Assembly: GCA_035582835.1 (NCBI GenBank)
Contig: JAYKAV010002974.1
Coordinates: forward strand, 568,410-632,409
Source: Phoebastria nigripes
Taxonomy: Eukaryota > Chordata > Aves > Procellariiformes > Diomedeidae
Reading direction: 5' to 3'
DNA: 64,000 nt
Every line of letters begins with the position of its first letter. The stretch's first letter is position 1. The translations under genes and the position numbers were made by a program. This document shows positions 22,925-34,900 of the stretch, one piece after another. A model generated the notes under the pieces. The model was not told where the DNA came from, searched no databases, and worked only from the letters and a program-made list of their open reading frames with translations.

Positions 22925-25900
22925 GTAAGGGAGAAAATAATGATAAGTACTTCATGTTGGCTTTGTATGGAAAAAATTCCAGGAACAAAATGAGAAAACA
23001 ATTACTAAGTAGAGTGTTTAAGTTTATAACAGGTACTTAGATATATTGGGTGGGTACGTGCTATTCTGAACGTGCCAGTGTAGGGACTGCAATGTGCAAT
23101 TTCCAGCTTTATAAATAAATATGTACATATAAATAAACAAATGCTTTTTTTTTTTATATATATATATATGTATTTACAGGGTTATGCACAGTGCAACTCT
23201 GATCCCTTAGCAGATTTCCTAGAGTTGAATCATAGTAACATGATTAGAACCATTTTTCTGGAATTAAAATGAGTAGTATTCTATAGTATGGTATACTCTA
23301 TAGTATAGCATATAGTATGGTATCTCTTTTCTGGAATATATTAACAGCGATAATAGATTGAATAATTAGTTCAAAGATTATTGAACGTGGCCTCGCAACG
23401 ACATCAGCCAGCTCCCTCAGTGCTCGTGGGTGCATCCCATCAGGGCCCATGGACTTACGTATGCCCACTTTGCTTAAGTATTCCCTGACCTTGTGGAAGA
23501 GGATCAAGTTAGAGAGTACTGAAGCAAAGTGGGCATACGTAAGTCCATCCATCTCAGACCCTCTTTCATGTAAGANAAGCAAAGTGGGCATACGTAAGTC
23601 CATGGGCCCTGATGGGATGCACCCACGAGCACTGAGGGAGCTGGCTGATGTCGTTGCGAGGCCACGTTCAATAATCTTTGAATGTTCATGGCAACTGGGA
23701 GAGGTGGCTGAGGCCTGGAGGAAAGCTAATGTCACTCCTGTCTCTAAGAAGGGCAAGGAGGACCCAGGGAACTACAGGCTAGTCAGCCTCACCTCAGTCC
23801 CTGGGAAGGTGATGGAGCAGCTAATTCTGTATACCATTTCCAGGCACATGAAGGGCAAGAAGGTGACTGGGAGTAGTCAGCATGGATTCACCAAGGGAAG
23901 AAAGGCTTGATCAACCTCATTGCCTTTTGCAATGAAATTATTGGATTGGTAGGTGAGGGGAGAGCAGCGGATATAGTCTACCTTTTCTTCAGTAAGGCTT
24001 TTGACATTCTCCTGTTGGGAAATTTTTATTGTGTCCCTTGAGGTGAATTAAACACACATTTGTGCTGAAATAATATATTTAAAAAAAAAAATTAATGAAC
24101 AATGCATTGGACAGAGTCCTACCGCCATAACCAGTTCTATAAGAAGTCTGCAAAGATGCTTCCCGAGCTGATTCCTTATATATACTTGCACCAGCACCAG
24201 TCGTGTGAGCATCAGCATGGAGTGTCTCAGCCCAGCCTTGGGTCCATCCCCCAGCACCAGCTCTGCTGCCCAAAGGTAGACCTTGAGCCTTGCATTCCAG
24301 GATGGCTACAAGATAATGCTGTGGCTGTTTCTTATCTCATCACCAAGGGAAACTACACTCCCTTACAGGGAGTTGTTCTGTCTCTGGCATTCTTGCTTCC
24401 AGCCAGCTTAACCCCTTCTGCAGTTGGGGGGCCTTCTTGCTCTCCATGCCAGATTGTTCCTGGGTTACAAATTACTACTGCTGAGCAGTTACAATTTGAA
24501 TTTCCCCTTCACTCCCCTAAGATCCTCATAGAGAAGCTAATGAAGTGTGGGCTGGATGAGCAAACAGTGAGATAGATTGAACACTGATTGAACAGACAAG
24601 CCCAGAGGGTGGTGATCAGTGGCACAAAGTCTAGTTGGAGGCCAGGAGGTAATGGTGTACCCCAGGGTTCAATACTGGGTCCAGTCCTGTTTAACATCTT
24701 CATTAATCATCTGGATGATGGGGCAGAGTGTACCCTTAGCAAGGTTGCTGATGACACGTAACTGGGAAGGATGGCCAATACAGCAGGGGGTCCTGCTGCC
24801 ATCCAGAGGGACCTTGACAGGCTCAGGAGTTGGGCTGACAGGAACCTCAGGCAGTTCAACAAGAGGATGTGCAAATTCCTGCACCTGGGGAGGAACAAGC
24901 CCATGCACCTGTACATTCTGGGAGCTGACCAGCTGGAAAGCAGATTGGTGGGAAAGGACCTGGGGGTTGAAGATGAGCCAGCAATGGGCCCTTGTGGCAA
25001 AGAAAGCTAATGATACCATGGGCTGGATAAGGAGCAGTGTTGCCAGCAGGTCAAGGGAGGTGATCCATCCTCTCCATTCAGCACTGGTGAGCCCTCATCT
25101 GAAGTACTGTGTCCAGTCCTAGGCTCCCCAGTACAAGACCTGGACATACTGGAGAGAGTCCAGTGAAGGGCCATGAAGATGATGAATGCACTGGAGCATC
25201 TCTCCTATGAGGAGAGGCTGAGAGAGCTGGGACTGTTCGGGCTGGAGAAGAGGAGGATCGGGGGGGATTGCATCAGCGTGTATAAATACCTGAAGGGAGG
25301 GTGTAAAGAAGATGGAACTGGGCTCTTTTCAGTGGTGTCCAGTGACAGGACAAGAGGCAATGGCCACAACCTGAAACACAGGAGGTTCCTGAATATCAGG
25401 AAACACTTTTTCACTGTGAGGGTGACTCAGCCCTGGCACAGGTTGCCCAGAAAGGCTGTGGAGTCTCCCTCCTTGGAGATATTCAAAAGCCATCTGGACA
25501 TGGTCCTGGGCAACTGGTTCTAGGTGGCCCAGCTTGAGCAGGGGGTTGGACCAGATGACCTCCAGAGGTCCCCTCCAACTTCAACCATTCTATGATTCTG
25601 TGAATAATACATTATAATCAGGGGAAAAGAGACACAATCTGTAAGAAAATTTATAAGGAAATCAGTGCTATTAGAATATTAATTTTAGTCACAATCTCAT
25701 CATTTATTTAGAATAGATTAAACAGTAGTTCCTGAAAGTTTAGTGAGCCGCTCATTAGCACTACTGCATGCTCCACTGAGGATCCTATTTGCTGCCAAGG
25801 ATGGAACCTAAATGTCATCTTCTGAGAAATAAAATGGTCGCTTTTTCTTGGACTAAAAGCAAGCTGTAGCAATTACAAATAGCATTGTTCAGTGCTTTCA

Positions 25901-28900
25901 AATAATTATCTTTTCAAAGCTAACTAAAACAGTATTTCTGTTAAGGAGAGATAAAGCAATATTTAGGAGTGCTTTGTAATTAAAATTTTTAAAAGAGAAA
26001 TGGTGGCTGGCTAGAGATAAGTTATTGTACTTGGTATCAGGAAAACAAATACTCTTATTTGTTACTTAAATGACTTAAAAATATTCAAATCCTAATTTCT
26101 GGGAAAAACAAAGGCATGCAATAAATTTTTTATTGAATAACTTAAAGGGCTTCAAAAGCTCTTAAGGAGGCTTAAACAATCAACATAAGATAGTTACACA
26201 CTCTAATGATATATGTCCTGTTTTTATTGCAAATATTAGCAATCTTTATTCTTCAGATATTCCACGTGGTCAAGCTGTCTTGCAAGTCTCTGCATGTAGC
26301 AAGTTTGTCAGAAATGCATAAGACTGACAATCAGAATTTAGATAAAGAAGTAACAGAAGAGGAATAACTGGGTGACAATAGCAAGTGTGAAAAGTGACAA
26401 TATTTCAGAGTCTCTATTTTTTCCAGAACTGATTTCTTCAAGCTCGTACCTTAAATAGCTTTTTTTTACCTCTACTGCTATCAGTAGGGATTGTTTGCAA
26501 TTGAACTTGAGATAAAAGCCATTATAAGACATCTTTTCCCCCTAACGGCTTCTAAGGGTTTCTGCTGAGGCACAGGTTTTCTAATGTTCCTTTCATGTCT
26601 CATTTTCCCCAGCCTGAGAAGAGGTTAGATATTAAGATACGGCAGATATTGAGACACAACATGGCAGGTCTTGTAAATGCATTTGTTATGCATATACCTG
26701 AATAATTAGAACTTGTCACCTCTTTTAACTAGACACGGAAAGTAAGCATCGTAGACGTGGAGGGGACCTGAAGACAAGGAGCACTGAGCTAGGATCTGCT
26801 GTCACAGGATCACCTTTGACTGCTGTTCTTCCGGCAAGTGTTTTCATGCTAAAATAGGTGGTGACTCAGCTACCTTTTGTCTGTTAAATTTTTGTCTGTA
26901 CAGATTATTCTTGAAGTCTTCATTGACAAAAGTTTGGCCTAATACTGGAGGGTGTTGAGTTCCTTCAGTCTCTGTTAATTACAAGGAAAAAAACAGTGAA
27001 CCACTCAAAAGTGTATACAGTGCTAGGCCATTTACTTTCTGTGCTCACAATGTGTGTTGCTGGGATTTTGGTTTTTGTTTTTTTTTTTAATTATTCACTG
27101 GTTAATCCTCTTTCTTTGCCAAGATGAAAATTCATATTGGTTAAGAATACTTGAATAAGGTCATGCTGCATCAGGGAAGGCATATGCAAAACAAGAGATC
27201 CAGCTCTGGCATGGAAGCCAGAGATGATAAAAGACTGGCATAGATGAGTTGGGACCTACATGGGAGAAAAATGAGTGGTGAATCAGAAAAGATGTAGCTT
27301 TTAGAGACATCAGAATGGTACTGACCAACAACTACAGGTATTCAGGCATTCTTGGTGTCTCCTGGTCTCAAAGAGATGCAGGTAGAGACAGGACTGATGT
27401 AAAACATCCGTTCAGAGTCTGGGGTAAGACCAAATGGTAGGAGGCAAAGGTGGATGTTGGCCAGCTTTTTGTTTTTTTAATCTAAGAGTAAATCAGGATT
27501 GATCAATTACAATTCCTAGTTTAGAGTACTGGGAAGATGATGTAATTTATCTTTGTTTCTCTCCAATAAAAATTGTGAGGTACAGAGACACTCCAGACTT
27601 CCCCAGACTCCAGATACTCATGTCAGTGGGAGCTGTGTGTAGAAGGAAATGCTCTGTGTGGTGACTTTTTTACCCAAATCTTTAGTTTTCTGTATAGCTT
27701 CTGAAGATTATCTGTTGACTTAAAAATGTTATTCACCATATCTATTTTCAGTCTTGTTCACACTGTTATGAAGTTTTTAAAAAATCCTTTGTCTACATAA
27801 AACTCCTTCTTTATCATTCTGCTACTGCTTTTATATGACCTGCATATTAAACATCAATTGTATATTTGTTCCAGTGGTGACTGATTTTGTAGTGGATTTA
27901 TTTCCTTTGAGGTAATAACTTGATACTATATATTAAAATGCTGGCTGTATAGAGATAGATCTGGTCCCAAATCTGGAATATGGACATATAGAAGTATGGA
28001 AGCTGCATTCACAAAGCTGAGATTTGAATTAGAGCTTTTACAGTGCTAAATTTGTATTGTGACCTTAGCCTGAATCCACACCTGATTCTGAGGTTCTGAT
28101 CTGAAGTTTCCGATCTGAAGTTTCCATTGTAGCAACTTTATACTGAGAAATAATTCCGTCCTAACAAGTTAATTATTACCGATCTTTCCCCTCTGCGTTC
28201 CTTAGATGTAATTTTTTATGTTCCTGCTTGAAGTAGTTTATGAAACCAGTTTAAAGATCAACAATGTAAAATACAATCCTTAAGTGAGGAAAAAAAATCT
28301 CTCTATAACAAACTTTTATTTTCTAGACAACTGGTAAGAAAAGTATAGTACTTTCCAGTGAAACTAGGAAAGAACTAGCCAAGCAAGCAAAAGTAACCAA
28401 AGAGGAGAGAAGAGCTCAGATAGATGAAAGACACAAGTATTTGATATCAAGATTAGCAGATGGGATAGGCTTAAGTGAACAGCAAGTGGAGGAGGCCATT
28501 ATTTCTGATGACAAGGTAAATATTAATTAAATTTTTATTGTTAAATGTACTTCCAAAATTTCCAGTCTTTTGGAACTACTTCACAATTAACTACAATTGT
28601 AATTTTGTTTTTAGTTTCAACTTATAGAACAATTCTTTGCCCCTAGTGGACTTAAAAAGTTGCTCTTCTTTTACCAAGATGTATTGCAGGTATGTTTCTG
28701 TTATTACTTCTGCAAAAGCAAAGTTGCATTTTTTAAAAAAATCACATGACTGTTGCAAAATTCAGAAAATCTTAACAGAGATTTTTTTGCTATGCATGCC
28801 AATGTGGAAAGAACTTGGATCTCATTGTTTAGATACTGCCATCTTGGCTTACATGAAAACAGGAGAATGCCCTGTGGCATGGTTTGATACTGCTCTTGTT

Positions 28901-31900
28901 TTCACAAAAGAAAACTTAAAAATGGCCAAGTAAAGTAAAAATCCAGACTTCAAAAATGATAAAGATACTTGAGGTAAAGTGTTCACGGTATTCAGAGTTT
29001 AAAAATACTAGATTAGCTAACATAAGTATTATAGGAATGGGGGAACTGTCTGTATAAGAACCATTTTGTCTTCTCCTTTTGGTTTGAACTGCACCAACTC
29101 CACTATGGACAAAGCACTGATTCAAGAGGATGAAAAATGATGCAGTTTCTTTCTAAATTAAGGTGGCTTCATGTTCAGATCTGTCCCATTCTGCGGAAAA
29201 TAATCTTAAGATTGGAAAACTATAACTAGAACTAAGGTAGTTGNTATATATATATATGTATTTACAGGGTTATGCACAGTGCAACTCTGATCCCTTAGCA
29301 GATTTCCTAGAGTTGAATCATAGTAACATGATTAGAACCATTTTTCTGGAATTAAAATGAGTAGTATTCTATAGTATGGTATACTCTATAGTATAGCATA
29401 TAGTATGGTATCTCTTTTCTGGAATATATTAACAGCGATAATAGATTGAATAATTAGTTCAAAGATTATTGAACGTGGCCTCGCAACGACATCAGCCAGC
29501 TCCCTCAGTGCTCGTGGGTGCATCCCATCAGGGCCCATGGACTTACGTATGCCCACTTTGCTTAAGTATTCCCTGACCTTGTGGAAGAGGATCAAGTTAG
29601 AGAGTACTGAAGCAAAGTGGGCATACGTAAGTCCATCCATCTCAGACCCTCTTTCATGTAAGAAAATACAGCAACTTGGGATACTCACAGAACCTTAATG
29701 ACACCATCATATTTAGACAAAGATTCCACTGTACCAAGAGCCACATCTAATCCACTTCTACAAATACTAACATGATATACGTATTTATACATTCATGTCA
29801 TTTGCAAAGGTCCTTCAGGTGCTTGAATTTTGGAAGTGCTAATATAACAGTACATAAAGATAGGAAGCAGAATTTGGCATTCGGAACATTGACCGCTTTA
29901 TAAATAAAACCAGACAGCATACTTTCTAAATTAAGGTGGCTTCATGTTCAGATCTGTCCCATTCTGCGGAAAATAATCTTAAGATTGGAAAACTATAACT
30001 AGAACTAAGGTAGTTGTTGTCCCCAAGATGTATTTCTCTCCCTTTCAATTTTGAGAAGGAGAAGCCTCTTCATAAAAAGCAAAATTATTTGTTCAGCTTC
30101 CACTGAGTGTGCGGTATCAGAAGGTGCCAAGCAACCTTGAAATTGCCTAACATGACTGTTATGGGCTTCCTGAACTGCAGAAGTCCTTCCTCAGTCCTTT
30201 CAGGTTATGCCATTGAGGAGCCATGTTAGGGTGAGCTACCTCACCATGTGGTGGTATTTTGGGCTTGTTGGGGAGAAAAACTGATTGATAATGCTCGATC
30301 GTCAGTTAATTGCAAGAATGAATTACAGATTCATTATAACCTAGATAAGTTAAAAGAGCTTTTGAGTGTTACTGGAATTGCTTAGAGACTTTGTAAAGCA
30401 CAGAATCAGCTCAGCTGTCAGAACAGTTTAATCAGTTTTTCCTTTCATTGGGACTGTGCATGCACATTTCTGGGATGAATGTGTTGTTCTTTGACTTAAA
30501 TCAAGACAAAACTAAAAATCTTGAAATTGTTTTCCTTAACTGACAAGCCAGAAATAAATGCCCAGCTTGGGTTAAGTGAAACATTTCATTTCTGCATTTA
30601 GTTTTGTTTTATTTTGGTCTTTTTAACCATTAAAATATGGATTTATGAAAATTTTGCAAAAGCAGCATAGCATAAAGATAAATGTTTCTGATGGAAAGTA
30701 TGAATGCCATCTCTAGCATCTTCCACCCCATTCTGACGCGTCAAGAGATCTCATTAAATTGACTGTTCTGTCAACAGTTTGGTTTCAAACATATTGGAGA
30801 ATTGGAGATTACTCAGGGGCAGTATCATACATGCTTGCCNTGTTCTTATCCTTTTTTGGCCATTCTTGAAGGCAAAATACTGGCCTGGGCAGACCGTTGG
30901 CCTGACCTAGTAGGCATGTTCTTACCAAGATTTGTCAAAGATCCTTTCTTCAGTGCTGCTCACCTCTCTTTTTCACCAGCTTGGGTGCATGATGTTCACT
31001 TAGGACTGTGCATAGCGGTTAGAAGATGCTGATTTGGGGTGGAAGTGGGGAGCCACCACTGTGTGTCATACGTCACATGTTTAGTCTATAGCAGGAGCTA
31101 GACTTTTTGGGAAGAGGCCTCTCCTTCTCAAACTTGAAAGAGAAATATACTCACAGGCCTCTTCCACATTATTTTCTGTTACATTCTTCCAAGTTTCAAA
31201 GGATTATTTTCCAAAGTGCGTGACAGAAAATTAGGGGGAAGCAGGTCTTGATCAGGCTTAAACATTTTGTTGTTTCAGAGAAGAGGTTGTAGATACATCT
31301 CAGTGGAGAGGGACCAGTGGCAGCAAGGCTTCTCAGAGAGAAAGTTTTTCAGAGTGATGTATGGTTAAAGACATGGGCAAAAAACTAAATTTCTTTGCAT
31401 TGCTGGCAGGATGTACCTGACNGAGTTCCTTGTAAGTCCTGCTCACAATTACATTATGACTTTGGAGACCAGGCACATGACTCTTTCTGCGAGACATCCA
31501 GTTTGTTTCCATGGAGGAAGTTGCTCTAGAAAACACTTCAGATTTAATTTCATTATATGTTGTGAGATTTTTTTCTGCTGTTGAGTTTTTTCTGAAATAA
31601 CAGGGCTATGAAACTGTTTACTGGGGATTGTGAGATTCATGCAAAGCTTATTCTCCAGATAAAGCCAACCTTATGATTTCTATCTGGGAATTACTAACTG
31701 ATTCAGAATGAGCTGTTATAATTCACATATTCAAATAGGATGAGGTATCTGTATGATAATAGTTGTTATTTTATTAACCTCTTATTTATAATTTAATTGC
31801 TAGCAAAAATCAAATGCATCATTGAGGTCAGATGGGTCAACGAACAGTTTGCTTCAGAAGAAGTTATTTATTACCATGGGTTCTACTGAGGTATGGTTGA

Positions 31901-34900
31901 AAAATTCATTAGATGACATTTGAAAAGTAAAATATTGAAAAAACATAACAGTTGTGCGGTGTTAAACAACTTTTTGTAATTCTTGGATAGATATTTAAGT
32001 ACTTAGTCCATGTTCTCATAATGTGAGATCTCCCAACATTTCTCAAGCTGAGGTTGGAATTCACCAGTAAAGAATTAGAGATTAATGGATTTGACTGTCT
32101 GAGAGGAGAGCAGGTCAAATTAACCCCTGTTAAAAAATCGTAGATCCTAACATTTTTGTTAATGACTGCATGTTTAAGTATTTTCCAGTGCTTGTGCACT
32201 TCTAGTTTAAAAGTGCAGTTCTTCGGTGGTTTTGTGTTTCCTTTCATATAATAATACTGCACATTACACCAAAAATACCTTTAATAATTCCTTTATTCCA
32301 TTCAAATTCTTATAACAACCTCCTTACTGTAATGTCTAAGCATTATTCAGCAGTGTATTCAGAGTAGTCATTAAGATTTCTGATTAATTTTCTTTCTTTC
32401 CATCTCTTTTGGGGGGAATGGGGTGTACCATATACCATTTTCTTTGAATAAGTCATGGTGGTGTATTTTTTTTTNCCCCCAATGAGCTTATATTGACATT
32501 GTTATGTTAGAAAAGACATAGCTGAAGAATTCTTTCTTGCTCTCAGAGGAGAAGTGAGATTCATTCATCTGCCAATTCGACCAATTGGAATGGCTTTTAA
32601 AATTTGTTACAGTTGAATTATTATTAGATTTAATGGATTAAAAGTAAGCATTGTTGCAGTACTGATTTGAAACTTTTACATTACTTCAGTCCATCAAAAA
32701 GATGAAAATACATGTTATAAAGTATTTGGATCAGAAATTTTTAGTAATCTTTAAGTTCCTTTTTTAAAAAATGAAACAAATGTCATTCTAAGATGATCCA
32801 TTCTGGTCTAGGTATCTATGAAAAGTACTCTAAAATGTTTGAAAGCTGAGGATATCTTTAGTTTTCTTCAGTGAATTTATGTTGGCAGATTCAGAAAGGG
32901 ATTAGACAGTCTCATGGATAGGTCCATAAATGGATGCTGAAATGAGTAGACAGGAATATGTCATCTAACAGCTCTCATGCAACGGTTGCAGGGAGGAATA
33001 CAAGAGGAATGGAGCCCAGGAAGTAGCCTAGCTCGCAAACTCTNCCTGAACTGCATTTTCTCAGTAGAGATGTGATACTGGACTGGTCTGCCCAGAGGGC
33101 ATTTTTTACATTCTTATGTCAGATGGAGAAAAAACAGTGTTTGATTTGAGAGGGACAGATTTTCAAATGTCCTACAAAGAGTTCACTACTTTTTTGAGTA
33201 ATTAATTTTTTACAGTTTTGTTTTCAGCACATTTTTAAGTTGTTAAGTAAATTACTTTTACTGTACACGTGTGTTCTTTCTAACTGTATGCATTTTGTCC
33301 TTTTTACAGAACTTTACAGGAACTTGTGCATTTTTCCTAAGGACATCAGATAAAGTTATAACTGCATCAAGTATTTCCCAGGTCAGACCAAAATCATGCA
33401 GTGTTTGCAGTGTACTTAAGATTTTCTTAGACCTTTATTCACGCAACTGGAATCAGAAAAAGAAGTGGGGAGTGCTTTCATGAAAATGTCTAGTTCTGTG
33501 TTTAACAGAAGTTCTTTTTCATCTGAATAAGTATTTATGATAAAGTAATGTTCTAATGATTTGGAAATTAGCTACTGCAATAGTATTAAAAACAAGATTT
33601 TAATTAATAAAAATTCATTATTAATTACTCATTAAAAATATACATTTTAATGGCAGTAGGGAATAAAGACCTAAACCAGGAGATTTCCTTTTAATTAATG
33701 AGCCTAAATTATGGAAACACTGCACTTAAATAACTGTATCTTTTAAACTTTTAAAATATCATACTCAAAACTAACTAAAGTAAAGTTTTCTTGCCCCTAA
33801 TAGCTTTAGTTGTGTATAAAGGAAGTACTGTGACAGCCTTTTCTGACTTTCAGAGACACTCATGTTCTTGGGAAATACTTGCAATAGTTTTGTACAAAGA
33901 GCATCCAGATACTAACATCTAAGAATAGACATTAAAGAAAAAATGTAGTAAGTCTGAAATAATATTCTCAGAAATACTGATGCACTCATTTTTATGCTGT
34001 ACAGATTTTCTCCTTATTTGTCACTAGTAGGTTGATGTCTTCCTTTTGAGCAGGCCAAAGCTGTAGTAAGTTTGTTCTCCAGCTACAGTCATGGAAATTA
34101 GTACTCCAGTTTCTGTCAGTCACTTGCTTTATAGCAATATTTTTNTAAATACCTCATCCAAGGATGCAAAAGTAATTTCTAGGCTTCCTCTTCTTGCGCC
34201 CTGTCAGTCCTGCTGTGCTGCTTCAGTTGGGTACCTGTCAGAATGGTTGTCCAAAGTCTTCAGTAAGCTGCCTTCTCTCTGTGGTTCTCTTGTGATCGCC
34301 TTCTTTTGGCAGGGGCACTCATGTAGCTGTCATCAAACTTAATTCCTTATGTGAGGCAATATTTTTAGATTCTATAGAAGGTAACTAAAAGCCCTAAACT
34401 TTCAGTCAGCCAGTCTTCAAACTGATGANGCTTGGAGCTCCGGCTTAGACTGGTTTGGCAAATCTTGGTTTATCCTGAAGAGCTGTGTAGGAACAGTTGG
34501 AAAGAAAACCTGAGAACCCCCTAGAAACACATGGATTTGTCCCCTATTTCTAAAGAGGAATAGCTGAATCTTCAGCATCCTGTAGGACGAAATGGATCAG
34601 CTCGTATGTCAACCTTGTCCTAGAGATTCAGAAGTCTTGAAAGACTTAATTTTCCCTGTCTCCCCCTCCCTGCAACAGATGCAAACACTGTCATATGGGA
34701 GAAACTGGCATTGTTAAAAGCATCTGAAGGGGAAAAATAGAGGTCAGTTCATTTTTTCATTACCCTTCTGTCCTTTCCTTCTGCTATTTTGTTAGCACAC
34801 CCTCTTGCAGAAGGAAGTAGTTCAGGAGCATTTCCTTGTTAACAACCTTGTGGGCATTGCCTCCCAAGAGACATGTTCAGACATGCAGAGAAACCTGGTC

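Noticed and set aside
23449..23910. Reverse transcriptase frame as a host gene
   Set aside because: Its motifs are those of CR1 ORF2, and it is broken by stops and by a nested LTR.
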